Notes: generated by a model from the sequence alone, not told the origin. DNA of 64,000 nucleotides from Candidatus Solirubrobacter pratensis (GCF_000425945.1 NZ_AUEK01000007.1:248001-312000); one strand, 5' to 3'; counted from the first letter of the stretch, positions 7,433 through 15,316 are shown. Numbers and translations are program-made.

Positions 7433-8532
7433 CACGCAGCCTCTCCGTTGATCGGCTCCTGGGTGTTCTGCTGCACGCCGAGAATGTAGTCGGCGGCCTT
7501 CTGCGCGCGGGCGGCGGCCATGACCAGCCACTTGCGGTCCTTGGCCGTCTCGTCCTTGATGGCCTTCGCCCAGCCGCTGAGGTAGGCCGCGCTCTGGTCC
7601 AGGTCGCCGTCAATGTTGGCCATGCCGCAGAGGAACGCCGAGCCCATCTCGGCCACAAGCTCCTCCTGCGCATAGGGCTGCCCGCTGCCGAAGCCCGTCC
7701 ACTGCTTGACGCGGTGCAGGCGGCTCTCGTGGCCGGTCGAGTGCACAAGCTCGTGGAACAGCGTCGCGTAGTACGACTCCTCGGTGCGGAAGTCGCCGCG
7801 CTCGGGCATCTGCACGTGGTCGAGGAAGGGCGCGTAGTGGGCGCTGTTGCCGCCGTGACGGAGGCTGGGGGCGTTGGGCATTTCGGTGACGATGGACTCG
7901 GCGGCTTCGATCGGAGTGAACTCGACCTCGGGCTCGGCCTCCGGCTCCTCCACGATGCTGGCGAGGTCCAGGTTGTCGCACTGCTCGACGTTGAAGACCT
8001 TGAAGTAGGTGAGCAGCAGCCGCTGGACCTGCTTGGGCTTGCCGGTCTTCGGGTCCAGGATGACCTCGCCCGTCTTCGGGTCCTTGGCGTCGGCCCTGAA
8101 CGGCTTCCAGAGGGTCACGAGGGTGGACTCCTCGCCCTTGATGACGCCGCCCCGGTAGCCCGCCTTGACGGCCTCCATGTATGCCGTCTCGCCCGCCTCA
8201 TCGTCCGCGTGCCCGTTGGCCTTCAGCCACACGGCCTTGGCGCGCTTGGCGGCCTGGTTGAACGTCAGCCAGCGCGGATCGTTGTAACCCATCGAGGCGG
8301 CGGCGACGTTGAGGAGGAAGACGTTGATGCCCCGGTAGGCACGGCCGGTGATCGCGTTGCGCATCTGCTCGATCGGCTGGCCGGGCTTGCTGCTCCAGGG
8401 CTTGCGCCAGGGCTTGATGCCCGCGTCGAGCGCCTTGTTCATGGCCTCGTTGACGGCGACGTAGACGTCAAAGCGCTCGGCACTGGAGCGGCGCTTGCGG
8501 GGGGACTTGCGGGAGGTCTTCTTCGCGGCCAT
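7432..8532 (-). CDS. ardC: ArdC-like anti-restriction protein with zincin-like peptidase domain
   Basis: 366 residues. A lysine-rich leader (residues 1-17) precedes an N-terminal domain of the ArdC type (YVAVNEAMNKALDAGIKPWRKPW, NAITGRAYRGINVFLL), which in this family binds single-stranded DNA. The C-terminal part has a zinc metallopeptidase signature, LFHELVHSTGHE, near residue 258, with a downstream EELVAEMGSAFL helix that could supply the third ligand. ArdC proteins of plasmids and phages protect incoming DNA from restriction. It sits directly behind its own promoter. Confidence 0.85.
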   Translation of the reverse strand: MAAKKTSRKSPRKRRSSAERFDVYVAVNEAMNKALDAGIKPWRKPWSSKPGQPIEQMRNAITGRAYRGINVFLLNVAAASMGYNDPRWLTFNQAAKRAKAVWLKANGHADDEAGETAYMEAVKAGYRGGVIKGEESTLVTLWKPFRADAKDPKTGEVILDPKTGKPKQVQRLLLTYFKVFNVEQCDNLDLASIVEEPEAEPEVEFTPIEAAESIVTEMPNAPSLRHGGNSAHYAPFLDHVQMPERGDFRTEESYYATLFHELVHSTGHESRLHRVKQWTGFGSGQPYAQEELVAEMGSAFLCGMANIDGDLDQSAAYLSGWAKAIKDETAKDRKWLVMAAARAQKAADYILGVQQNTQEPINGEAA

Positions 8533-8580
8533 GTCGTGACTCCAATCGTGGGGAGTAAAGGGGCGCTGCTTGCAGAGAGG

Positions 8581-8610
8581 ATACTACAGGCTAGGAAAGG
8601 GTTACGTCAA
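8581..8610 (-). promoter_or_regulatory. Promoter for the ArdC-like operon
   Basis: TTGACG (8605-8610), an 18-nt spacer and TAGTAT (8581-8586). A leader of about 45 nt ending in TTGGAGTC precedes the ATG. Confidence 0.7.
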
Positions 8611-8634
8611 GCGTACCCGTTACTGCCCCCGAGG

Positions 8635-8853
8635 CTATGCCGTGGCGCGGGCGACGAGATCGGCGCAGGCGGGGTGCACGAGCATGTCGCCCATCTCGAT
8701 GTGCTCCACGTCGATGACCATGACCTCGCGCTGCTTGGCCACCTCGTCGGCGTACTGCACGGCCTCCACGAGCGTGTCGAAACTCGCGTGCGGCCGGAAC
8801 TGGTCGCCGGGGACAAAGCGGTGATACACGATGTTGCGGGCGTAGCGCTCCAT
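8635..8853 (-). CDS. Hypothetical protein (72 aa)
   Basis: 72 residues, MERYARNIVYHRFVPGDQF onward, with an alpha/beta pattern and the motif DVEHIEMGDMLVHPAC. The ATG overlaps the TGA of the preceding 56-residue gene (ATGA). Last gene of the operon starting at 9340. Function unknown. Confidence 0.6.
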   Translation of the reverse strand: MERYARNIVYHRFVPGDQFRPHASFDTLVEAVQYADEVAKQREVMVIDVEHIEMGDMLVHPACADLVARATA

Positions 8854-9023
8854 CACGAAATCCTTTCGATCTTCCTGTACCCGGCCGAGACGTAACGGCC
8901 GGGAGGGGTGGACTCGCCCACCGCCAGCGTCAGGACCGGCGCGAACGCCTTGCTCTTCTCGAAGTGGGTTTCGTCCACCTCGCGCGGGGGCCGGTTGGCC
9001 GTGTAGGTGATCTTGAACGTCAT
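8853..9023 (-). CDS. Hypothetical protein (56 aa)
   Basis: 56 residues, MTFKITYTANRPPREVDETH onward, beta-rich. The chosen ATG forms an ATGA overlap with the upstream stop. A second ATG four codons upstream would add MESS. Function unknown. Confidence 0.55.
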   Translation of the reverse strand: MTFKITYTANRPPREVDETHFEKSKAFAPVLTLAVGESTPPGRYVSAGYRKIERIS

Positions 9024-9340
9024 CGAGGACTCCATCGCGTGCCGACCCACTCGCCCGGTTGCGCGACGTTGCGCAGGTGCGTGTCGATGTGGGAGTGAGA
9101 GAGGTTGCGGGGCGACGGGTAGACGACCGTCTCGCCCTGCGAGGTCGTGTGGGCCACCGCGCGCCAGTCGGTCTTGCCGTTGCGGTTGGTCGTGAGGCGC
9201 AGGGTCCAGGTCGTCGCGCGGTCGTTCTTGTTGCGGACCACGAGGGCGAACGGCTCGCCCGTCTCCTTGTCGATGCCCGAGCCTCCCTTGAACCATGTCT
9301 CGGGCTCAAGGGAGGTGGTGAACGGGTGACTAACAGGCAT
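9020..9340 (-). CDS. Hypothetical protein (106 aa)
   Basis: 106 residues, MPVSHPFTTSLEPETWFKGG onward. A beta-sandwich-like composition (ATTWTLRLTTNRNGKTDWRA). No family recognised. The promoter -10 box ends 7 nt before the ATG, which suggests a leaderless mRNA. Confidence 0.6.
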   Translation of the reverse strand: MPVSHPFTTSLEPETWFKGGSGIDKETGEPFALVVRNKNDRATTWTLRLTTNRNGKTDWRAVAHTTSQGETVVYPSPRNLSHSHIDTHLRNVAQPGEWVGTRWSPR

Positions 9341-9347
9341 GGATAGG

Positions 9348-9377
9348 AGCTTAGCAGGGGTTACGAGGGTAGGTCAA
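9348..9377 (-). promoter_or_regulatory. Promoter, likely leaderless, for the 9340-8635 operon
   Basis: TTGACC (9372-9377), an 18-nt spacer and TAAGCT (9348-9353). The ATG begins 7 nt downstream of the -10 box. Confidence 0.65.
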
Positions 9378-9391
9378 CCGTACTGCGAGGC

Positions 9392-9607
9392 TCAGTCCTC
9401 CTGCTCGCCGTTGCGTTTCTCGTCTCTCTTCTGCATGAGGTCGATGACCCGGACGCTGAGCACGTCGAGCAGGTGGTCGTCCCCGTCCATCTCGGCGTCG
9501 AGCCTACTCGACTTCAGTTCGGAGTGGTACCGCCCGCACGAACAGACTGCGACGTAGTAGCCCCTGCCTGCCGGTTCGACGGTGATTGTGTGCTCAGCGT
9601 CGGCCAT
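9392..9607 (-). CDS. Hypothetical protein (71 aa)
   Basis: 71 residues, MADAEHTITVEPAGRGYYVA onward. Contains CSCGRYHSELKSSRLDAEMDGDDH-type spacing (CxC followed by H and a helix), possibly a small zinc-binding fold of the kind common in phage-encoded helical hairpins. It follows the winged-helix gene by 4 nt. Function unknown. Confidence 0.6.
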   Translation of the reverse strand: MADAEHTITVEPAGRGYYVAVCSCGRYHSELKSSRLDAEMDGDDHLLDVLSVRVIDLMQKRDEKRNGEQED

Positions 9608-9611
9608 GGGG

Positions 9612-9947
9612 CTACCGGATCCGCTTGCCCTTGCGGTCGAGGTCGCCCACGGCCTGGCCGATGCGCTTGACGCCCGCGTCGGTCAGCGCCCACAGGACGG
9701 CGGGGCGGCCGGGCCTGCCGGTCTGCTCGACGCCGACGCGGCGCACGAGCGCGGACCCCACGTCGGGGTTCTCCAGGTTGAGCATGTAGGCGGGGGTTGT
9801 GCCCGCGTCCTTCGCCGTCAGCGGGACGCGCTTGCCGTTCTCGCCCACCGAGCGGTACAGGGCGAGGAGAACCTGGTTGCGGTTCGGCGCGACGTAGGTG
9901 CGCTGACGGACACGCGACTTCGTGGTCGCGACGGGAACGGTGGACAT
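9612..9947 (-). CDS. Winged-helix DNA-binding protein
   Basis: 111 residues. After a basic N-terminus, the segment NRNQVLLALYRSVGENG, TAKDAGTTPAYMLNLEN, GRPAVLWALTDAGVKRIG has the helix-helix-wing-helix order of a MarR/ArsR-type winged helix. It is probably a small transcription regulator. A strong ribosome-binding site (GGGAGGG) and its own promoter precede it. Target unknown. Confidence 0.65.
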   Translation of the reverse strand: MSTVPVATTKSRVRQRTYVAPNRNQVLLALYRSVGENGKRVPLTAKDAGTTPAYMLNLENPDVGSALVRRVGVEQTGRPGRPAVLWALTDAGVKRIGQAVGDLDRKGKRIR

Positions 9948-9984
9948 CGTGAGACCCTCCCAGGGCTTCGATTGCGTGGATAGG

Positions 9985-10014
9985 ACCCTATCAACGTCTC
10001 GTCGCGTATGTCAA
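9985..10014 (-). promoter_or_regulatory. Promoter for the winged-helix gene
   Basis: TTGACA (10009-10014), an 18-nt spacer and TAGGGT (9985-9990), with a leader of about 35 nt carrying GGGAGGG before the ATG. Confidence 0.65.
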
Positions 10015-10037
10015 CCGTTGAGCGTTACACGGGTTAT

Positions 10038-11243
10038 CTATCTCCGCTTGATGAAGGGGCCGGGTGCCTTGACCCATCCCGCCACCGTTAGGTCCGAGGC
10101 GGGGATGAAGGCACGGACGTGGTAGGGCTCCATCGGCCCGTTGTTGCGGCACGGTCCCGCGAAGATCACCTCTACGACCTTGCCGAGCACGGGTAGCTCG
10201 TCCTCTCCCATGACGGTGCCGATCTCGTTCTGGGGAATCTCCATGTACTGCCCGGCGCCGTGCTCTTCGGACTTGCCTTCGAGGATGCCCATGTGGGGCT
10301 TGTCGAGCCGCACCTGCATGTCCGGCGTGAACTCGGCTGCGGCGACGTGGGAGAACGTACCCCCTGCGTTCTGCACGGGGTTGAAGGGATCGGGGACCTT
10401 GGCGCCGGGGACGGAGACGGCGTTGGGCTGCGAGATGCCACCGCCGGGGGTCGTGCCCGGGATCGGTAGCTGCAACTGGTCGACGCCGAAGCCGGGCAGC
10501 ATCGGCTGCGGCGGGATCACGCCGGAGCCCGGGGGAGCCATCCCAGCCGGAGCCGGAGCCGGGGCGGGCGCAGGGGACGGCGCAGGGGTCTGCTGAGGGC
10601 TCGGGAGGGGTGGAGGGGCGTAACCGGCGGCGTCGAGGTCTAGCTGCCCCGCAGGCGGCCCGGGAGGGGCTCCAGGGGGCGCGCTCGGAGCGGGTCCCAT
10701 CTGGCCCTTGGGCAGCGGCCCGTGCTCACTCGGGTCGTAGTCTTCATCGACCGGCGTGCGGCGCGCCTGCCAGAACGTGGCCAGCACGTGCGAGCAGACG
10801 CGTCCCTCGTACTTCTTCCACTTGCGCGTGCGCTGCCAGGCGTACTGGTCCCAGGGGCATTCGCACTGCCAGCCGGTGATCGTCCACGAGTTGGGGTCGT
10901 CGCGGGAGAACTCGCAGTTGTACTCGCCGTGGTCTCCGATGACGTGACCCACCACCATGTTGCGGTGGTTGCGCAGAACCTGTACCTGCCCGGAGTCGAT
11001 CAGGCGCTTGGCCTTCGCCATGATGTCGTCCCAGTGGGACTGCTTGGTCACCGAGCCGGTGATCTCGAACTGCGCGGCCTCGTAGCCGCACTCGGCTAGG
11101 GAGACACGGGTGACGTAGAGGGCGACGGCGCGATCGTCGGCCGTGCCTCCAAGTACCTTGATGAGGGCGACGCCGGGATCCGTCTCCTCCCAGGAGACAT
11201 CGACTGCGCCGAGACGGAACACCTTGGAGGGGAGAGCGGGCAT
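10038..11243 (-). CDS. SWIM zinc-finger protein with proline-rich linker
   Basis: 401 residues from the ATG at 11241-11243. The SWIM signature CECPW...VCSHVLATFW (CxC then CxH) is near residue 140-170, a zinc-binding module typical of DNA- or protein-binding proteins. A long Pro/Ala/Gly linker follows (PAPSPAPAPAPAPAG region), then a C-terminal beta-rich domain (KVVEVIFAGPC). The linker holds GQLDLD and DQLQLP, weak matches to clamp-binding peptides. Function not established. Confidence 0.65.
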   Translation of the reverse strand: MPALPSKVFRLGAVDVSWEETDPGVALIKVLGGTADDRAVALYVTRVSLAECGYEAAQFEITGSVTKQSHWDDIMAKAKRLIDSGQVQVLRNHRNMVVGHVIGDHGEYNCEFSRDDPNSWTITGWQCECPWDQYAWQRTRKWKKYEGRVCSHVLATFWQARRTPVDEDYDPSEHGPLPKGQMGPAPSAPPGAPPGPPAGQLDLDAAGYAPPPLPSPQQTPAPSPAPAPAPAPAGMAPPGSGVIPPQPMLPGFGVDQLQLPIPGTTPGGGISQPNAVSVPGAKVPDPFNPVQNAGGTFSHVAAAEFTPDMQVRLDKPHMGILEGKSEEHGAGQYMEIPQNEIGTVMGEDELPVLGKVVEVIFAGPCRNNGPMEPYHVRAFIPASDLTVAGWVKAPGPFIKRR

Positions 11244-11328
11244 GCTACCCGTTATCGGCCAGATACTGGCGCGCGTCATGTAGCTACACGTACTGGCGCC
11301 TACCCTTCTTCGTCATCGCTTGCCTGCC

Positions 11329-11802
11329 CTATACATCATCGAAGATGATGTTGCACGAACCGCACTCCGCACATCGTCCAGCCTGACCGGTCCCATGCTG
11401 CCCTGTCCGTAGCTGCAAGTTCTCGATGCGGTTATCGGTCTTGTCGCCGTTCTTGTGATGGACCGTCTCATACGATTCGAGCGGCCGACGAAGGTGATTC
11501 GCCATCACGTACCGATGCTCTGCGACGTAGCGTGAGGAGGGACGCTTCATCGCTTCGAGGAACGGCCACTCGTCGGAGGGCATCACCTGAACGTAGCCCG
11601 AGTCGGCTAGGTGCCGCCCCCAAATCTCGGGAGGATCGCCTGCCGCGACGGCGCGCTGCACCGTCTGGAAGTGCACTCCATACCGACGCCCGAGGGCTGT
11701 CCATGACGTACCCTCGGCTCTCAGGCGTTTCGCCTCTCTCCTCTGTTCAGCCGTGAGCTTCTGCTTCCGCCACTTACGCTCGGCTACCTGTTCCTCTATC
11801 AC
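11329..11802 (-). CDS. HNH homing-type endonuclease with HTH domain
   Basis: 157 residues. N-terminal helix-turn-helix (TAEQRREAKRLRAEGTSWTALGRRYGV) is followed by a GIY-like linker and an HNH core: EHRYVMANHL, ETVHHKNGDKTDNRIENLQL. The last residues carry CAECGSC. This is the usual layout of phage freestanding homing HNH endonucleases. It overlaps the end of the phosphoesterase gene by 29 nt and could have truncated or replaced that protein's C-terminus when it entered. Confidence 0.85.
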   Translation of the reverse strand: MIEEQVAERKWRKQKLTAEQRREAKRLRAEGTSWTALGRRYGVHFQTVQRAVAAGDPPEIWGRHLADSGYVQVMPSDEWPFLEAMKRPSSRYVAEHRYVMANHLRRPLESYETVHHKNGDKTDNRIENLQLRTGQHGTGQAGRCAECGSCNIIFDDV

Positions 11803-12382
11803 GAGTATTACTCTGCCTGTACGAGCGCGAGTTGTAGTAGCGCTTCGAGCCGCCGTTGCGCTTGGCGATGAACGAGTTCAGCAGGCGAGTGACGCGGTGG
11901 GGACGGTAGTCCAGTACCTCGACCGAGACGTTGATGTTACGCGCTCTAGACCTCTCGCCACGTGCGTACGGGTGGTTGTGGATGTGGCCGTGCACGTGAA
12001 TCTCCTTGTGGTCATGCACGAACAGCGGGTAGTGCGAGAAGGAGACGGTATAGCCCCGGTAGGGCATCGAGAACGGCTTCAGGACGGTGAAGCCGAGTGC
12101 CTCGTAGTCCCACTTCTTCTTGTCATGGTTACCGAGGATGATGAACTTCTTGCCAGGCAGATTCGGCGTCAGTTCTTCCTTGAACCGGTCGTATCCTTCC
12201 TGCCCGCCGAAGAACAGGTCTCCGAGGTGAAGGATCGTGTCTGAGTCATCGATGGTGCGTTGCCAGCGCTTGACCATCATGACCTCGTGGTCATAGGGGC
12301 GACCGCAGAACTCAAGGATACGCTCATGGTAGAAGTGCGTATCGGAGAGTACGTAGAACGGCGCCTTCAGTGGGGGAGCCAT
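11774..12382 (-). CDS. Calcineurin-like metallophosphoesterase
   Basis: 202 residues with the family signature in order: SDTHF (metal ligands D/H, ~residue 14), GDLFFGG (~54), GNHDKK (~85), SHYPLF (~116) and VHGHIHNH (~130). Substrate is not predictable. Relatives include cyclic-nucleotide and nucleic-acid phosphodiesterases. The C-terminal ~30 residues are basic and serine-rich and overlap the HNH gene. A GTAACGG motif lies just before the ATG. Confidence 0.85.
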   Translation of the reverse strand: MAPPLKAPFYVLSDTHFYHERILEFCGRPYDHEVMMVKRWQRTIDDSDTILHLGDLFFGGQEGYDRFKEELTPNLPGKKFIILGNHDKKKWDYEALGFTVLKPFSMPYRGYTVSFSHYPLFVHDHKEIHVHGHIHNHPYARGERSRARNINVSVEVLDYRPHRVTRLLNSFIAKRNGGSKRYYNSRSYRQSNTRDRGTGSRA

Positions 12383-12447
12383 CGCCCGTTACGCACGGGC
12401 GGCCTGACCTTTGCTAGCGTCCTCTCGGACAACCCGAAGGGAGGCTG

Positions 12448-12603
12448 ATGGTTCAGCAGGCAACGAAACCAGACCCGGGCTCGGACGACGCGCTCAAGCG
12501 CGGTTGTACTTGTCCGCGCCCTGACTCAAGCAAGCCAGGGACGAACGTCTTCGCCGTGAAGCGCGATTGCGAGGTTCACGGCTGGGCGCGGACGTCCAGC
12601 TAG
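12448..12603 (+). CDS. Small zinc-knuckle-like protein (51 aa), plus strand
   Basis: A 51-residue protein on the opposite strand from its neighbours: MVQQATKPDPGSDD, then RGCTCPRPDSS and FAVKRDCEVHGWART. The CxC...C.H arrangement could bind one metal ion. A strong ribosome-binding site (AAGGGAGG) is spaced 5 nt before the ATG, which supports the call. A hairpin follows the stop. Function unknown. Confidence 0.7.
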   Translation: MVQQATKPDPGSDDALKRGCTCPRPDSSKPGTNVFAVKRDCEVHGWARTSS

Positions 12604-12627
12604 GCGGCTGCTAGGGTTCTAGCCGCC
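12603..12627. terminator. Terminator-like hairpin between convergent genes
   Basis: GGCGGCT and AGCCGCC form a 7-bp stem around an 11-nt loop, directly after the stop of the plus-strand gene and before the end of the converging minus gene. No U tract, so it is a weak terminator or a bidirectional transcription block. Confidence 0.5.
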
Positions 12628-12733
12628 GAGAGGCGAACTGCTCAGGCCCTGGCCCGGGGAACCGCACACAATACAAGCGGTGGTCTTCAGTGATCCCGGG
12701 CCGGGGCAGGGGCGGCTTGCCATAGCGCGTCAC
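12611..12733 (-). CDS. Possible small protein (40 aa)
   Basis: A GTG start overlaps the TGA of the upstream gene (GTGA) and opens 40 codons (RYGKPPLPRPGITED, YCVRFPGPG). The overlap style matches genuine coupled genes here. The peptide is proline-rich with no recognisable fold, so it may be spurious. Confidence 0.4.
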   Translation of the reverse strand: MTRYGKPPLPRPGITEDHRLYCVRFPGPGPEQFASRRLEP

Positions 12734-13071
12734 TCCTCGTGCAGCGCCCAAGTGGCGCGCAGGTTCGCCATCATCTCGTCGTAGGTCTCGTAGAGGTCCC
12801 ACTCCTCGGGGAAGGGACCCCACACCTGCTCCGGCGCGATGCGCCCATGCATGAGCAGGAGACGGACGCGGATGTTGTCCCCGCCATATCTGACCATCCA
12901 CCCCTGGCACGCAAGCTCGGTGCCGTCCTTGGACCAGTGGCACGCGAAGACGTTGCCCATCTGGTCGGTGCAGGTGGGCTCAAGCTCCTCGGCAAGCTCC
13001 ATCTTGAAGCCGGGGATCCTGCGCGCGTCGGCGCCCCTGCGCCAGGGGCAGGTGGGGCAGGGCGGCTTCAC
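12730..13071 (-). CDS. DUF6283-like cysteine protein
   Basis: 113 residues. The N-terminus PPCPTCPWRRGADARRIPGF and the later CHWSKDGTELACQGW match the layout of a small conserved phage family (DUF6283-like) whose cysteines probably bind metal. Function unknown in the family. The stop is shared with the tiny downstream gene. Confidence 0.65.
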   Translation of the reverse strand: MKPPCPTCPWRRGADARRIPGFKMELAEELEPTCTDQMGNVFACHWSKDGTELACQGWMVRYGGDNIRVRLLLMHGRIAPEQVWGPFPEEWDLYETYDEMMANLRATWALHEE

Positions 13072-13344
13072 CTACTGCCCCCCAAGGCGGGCGAACTCGG
13101 CCCGTTCGTCGGCGTCCTGGTGCGGATAGCCGCGCTCGACGCTCGTCCACTCGTCGCCGTAGCGGTACATCGTGACCGGCTCGCCTACGGCCCCCCGCCA
13201 GTCGGCGGCCGTGACGAGGACGCATTCGACCTCCTCCAGGTCGCGCTTGCACGTCGGGCAGTACCAGTCGGCGAATCTGGCGTCGTTGTCGCTGACGAGC
13301 CCGTGGTCGGGGCATTGGTATGCCGACTGCGTGATAACGGGCAT
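13072..13344 (-). CDS. Zinc-ribbon-containing hypothetical protein (90 aa)
   Basis: 90 residues. CPDHG and CPTC about 19 residues apart form a rubredoxin-type ribbon. A beta-rich segment follows (VTMYRYGDEWTSVERGY). Directly abuts the DUF6283-like gene downstream and the 94-residue gene upstream, so all three are cotranscribed. Function unknown. Confidence 0.65.
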   Translation of the reverse strand: MPVITQSAYQCPDHGLVSDNDARFADWYCPTCKRDLEEVECVLVTAADWRGAVGEPVTMYRYGDEWTSVERGYPHQDADERAEFARLGGQ

Positions 13345-13629
13345 TCAGTAGTCCCTCGGAGTCAGGATGGTGGTGACAGAGCGGTCGGCCTCGGTGATGA
13401 CGTAGAGCTTGGTGGCGAAGTCGGTGCCGTAGACGCTCATGAGGCGGCCGTCGTGCTTCAGGGCGTTCTCGTTCGTGCCTCGGTCCTGCTCGTCCACGTC
13501 GCCCCAATCGCCGGAGACGTGCCGGTCGAGGAGCCCACTGGCGTAGCGCTGGACGTTGCCGTCCGGGTCCAGGCGCTCCATGATCTCCTGAGCGCCCGGC
13601 GTCATGACGGTCTGACCGAGGGGGAACAT
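13345..13629 (-). CDS. Conserved hypothetical protein of plasmid/phage type (94 aa)
   Basis: 94 residues. LDRHVSGDWGDVDEQDRGTN followed by RLMSVYGTDF and YVITEADRSVTTILTPRDY matches a small protein family that I recall as common on plasmids and in phages of actinobacteria. Its function is unknown. The ATG overlaps the upstream stop (TGATG), which excludes a longer upstream start. Confidence 0.7.
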   Translation of the reverse strand: MFPLGQTVMTPGAQEIMERLDPDGNVQRYASGLLDRHVSGDWGDVDEQDRGTNENALKHDGRLMSVYGTDFATKLYVITEADRSVTTILTPRDY

Positions 13630-14153
13630 CACGGGCACAGCGTACAGTCGGGATGGTCGTAGCCGTCGTTGTGCTTGCCCTGCTCGTGGGCCTCGCGTTC
13701 CTCCTGCTCGTGCTGCTCGAACAGGGCGGCCTCGGCCTCGGCCTGCTCGCGCTCGACGCGCTCCATGTCGGCCCACTTGTCCTGCGCCATCTTGAGCAGG
13801 ACGGGGAAATCAGCGAGCAGATAAGGACGGGGCTCCATGCTCCACGTCAGGGGCATGTCCCCGCCGAACATCTTCACCATGACGCTGCATAGCGTCCAGA
13901 GGCCGAGCACCACGTCGTGGTTGCCGCCCTCGCCCTGCTGGTACTCGAAGGCGATGTGCACGTCGAACAGACCTGTGCCGGTCAGGGAGAAGGCGACGGA
14001 GGTGAAACCGTCCGCAAGGCCGACGCTGCGGTCACCGGGGTCGTACTCGAACTCGATGTCCAGGTCGGCCACGCCGGAGATCGTGCGCATGAGGCCCGCG
14101 TCGGAGAAGTTCTGCGGGTCGTACCACTCGGGGAGGGTGAGAGCGTCGGTCAT
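13629..14153 (-). CDS. Hypothetical protein (174 aa)
   Basis: 174 residues from the ATGA-overlapping start. The first ~120 residues are alpha/beta (YDPGDRSVGLADGFTSVAF, FDVHIAFEYQQGEG). The C-terminal third is a charged coiled coil (MERVEREQAEAEAALFEQHEQ) ending in DHPDCTLCP. No family recognised. Confidence 0.6.
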   Translation of the reverse strand: MTDALTLPEWYDPQNFSDAGLMRTISGVADLDIEFEYDPGDRSVGLADGFTSVAFSLTGTGLFDVHIAFEYQQGEGGNHDVVLGLWTLCSVMVKMFGGDMPLTWSMEPRPYLLADFPVLLKMAQDKWADMERVEREQAEAEAALFEQHEQEEREAHEQGKHNDGYDHPDCTLCP

Positions 14154-14452
14154 GCCGACTCGCTCCACTCGCCGTCGCGAAGGTAGGACTCAATGTAGGG
14201 CGTCATGGCCTCGCTGTCCGCGAGCGTGACGTTGATCCTGTCAACGCACTCGTGCTCGGGGTCGAAGCGGGCTCCGGTGGCCTTGCTCGTGCCGCCCCTG
14301 TACGCCTGGAGAACGCCGCCGCCGGTCGCGGTGGGGAAGTAGAGGAAGCGGTATCTCCCGGCCTCCACGTTGCGGTCCGTGTTGTGGAATTGCTCGGTCC
14401 GGGTGACGGTCACGTCACGCTGGAACCAACCCTCGGGAAGTGTCGTCGGCAT
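14150..14452 (-). CDS. Hypothetical protein (100 aa)
   Basis: 100 residues, MPTTLPEGWFQRDVTVTRTE onward, predicted mostly beta. First gene behind a promoter whose -10 box ends 7 nt before the ATG, so probably leaderless. It heads a run of six coupled genes down to 12611. Function unknown. Confidence 0.6.
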   Translation of the reverse strand: MPTTLPEGWFQRDVTVTRTEQFHNTDRNVEAGRYRFLYFPTATGGGVLQAYRGGTSKATGARFDPEHECVDRINVTLADSEAMTPYIESYLRDGEWSESA

Positions 14453-14459
14453 GGAGAGG

Positions 14460-14488
14460 AGTGTAGCCTACTCCCCCCGGGGAGTCAA
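14460..14488 (-). promoter_or_regulatory. Promoter, likely leaderless, for the 14452-12611 operon
   Basis: TTGACT (14483-14488), a 17-nt spacer and TACACT (14460-14465). The ATG is 7 nt from the -10 box. Confidence 0.65.
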
Positions 14489-14490
14489 CG

Positions 14491-15306
14491 CTACCTATCT
14501 GTATCCACGTGCTGGAAGGGAGACGTGGTAGGCACAAGGGTCATCTCGAAACTCTGGCCGACTGTCCACCGGTTGCCTACGTCACCCGAGTATTCCCGCC
14601 TGCCCCTGCGGTCCTGTCCACGGATAGATACAGGGTTGACCTGCTTGGCCTGGTAGCGCTCGTGGGTCGCCACGATGTTGCCGCTGCGGTCTAGCTCGAC
14701 GTTGACGATCATGTCGTTGTCGTTCATGTCCGGCCACCAGGGAGCCTGCGCGGTAGCCGTCTGAACCTTGATGAGGGCACCGGTCGGCGCGAGCTTGAAG
14801 AAGTCCTCGGCTGCGTCGGGCTCGATGAAGTACGTCAGGTAGCCGCGATCAAAGCCACGATAGAGGGGAGCCGGTACGTGCGCGCTGGACGGCTTGACGG
14901 CCGCCTTGACGATCGTCCCGTCCGGCGCGATCCACTCGCCTGGAGCCGTCTGAACCGAGCAGAAGCCGGTACCCCAGGAGAGTGGGTCGACGGCGCGTGT
15001 CTGGCCGTAGGCGTCGGCCATGTTGGGGGAGCGCTGCGCGAGACCGCTCTCTACGTCCTCGGCGGTGTACATGCGCTTCACCAGGATCGGCTGACCGAAG
15101 CGGCGGAATGTGTCGTAGACGGAGCGACGGAGCCGCTTGATGTCGCGGGGGACATTCTCATTCCCTAGGTACTTTGCGGAAGGCTCCGGCCTGATCCCAC
15201 GCACCCTCGGCGTGAGCGGCGGGAGGGTGACGGGAGCTTCCGAAGTCCCACCGGGGTACAGCGTGCTTGCCGGAAAGAGTCCGGTAGACGGATAGAGCAT
15301 CGGCAA
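14491..15306 (-). CDS. Probable virion-associated protein (271 aa)
   Basis: 271 residues. A proline-rich N-terminus is followed by a helical segment (DIKRLRRSVYDTFRRFGQP) and a beta domain (GTGFCSVQTAPGEWIAPDG, MIVNVELDRSGNIVATHERY). The composition and the position beside the tail-spike gene suggest a minor structural protein, but I recognise no family. Confidence 0.45.
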   Translation of the reverse strand: MPMLYPSTGLFPASTLYPGGTSEAPVTLPPLTPRVRGIRPEPSAKYLGNENVPRDIKRLRRSVYDTFRRFGQPILVKRMYTAEDVESGLAQRSPNMADAYGQTRAVDPLSWGTGFCSVQTAPGEWIAPDGTIVKAAVKPSSAHVPAPLYRGFDRGYLTYFIEPDAAEDFFKLAPTGALIKVQTATAQAPWWPDMNDNDMIVNVELDRSGNIVATHERYQAKQVNPVSIRGQDRRGRREYSGDVGNRWTVGQSFEMTLVPTTSPFQHVDTDR

Positions 15307-15316
15307 GCCAGCGCCC

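Noticed and set aside
12739..14656. Long plus-strand reading frames opposite the small minus-strand genes
   Set aside because: They lie antisense to genes with overlapping start/stop coupling, have no ribosome-binding sites, and their sequences are Arg/Ala/Gly-rich artefacts of high-GC DNA.
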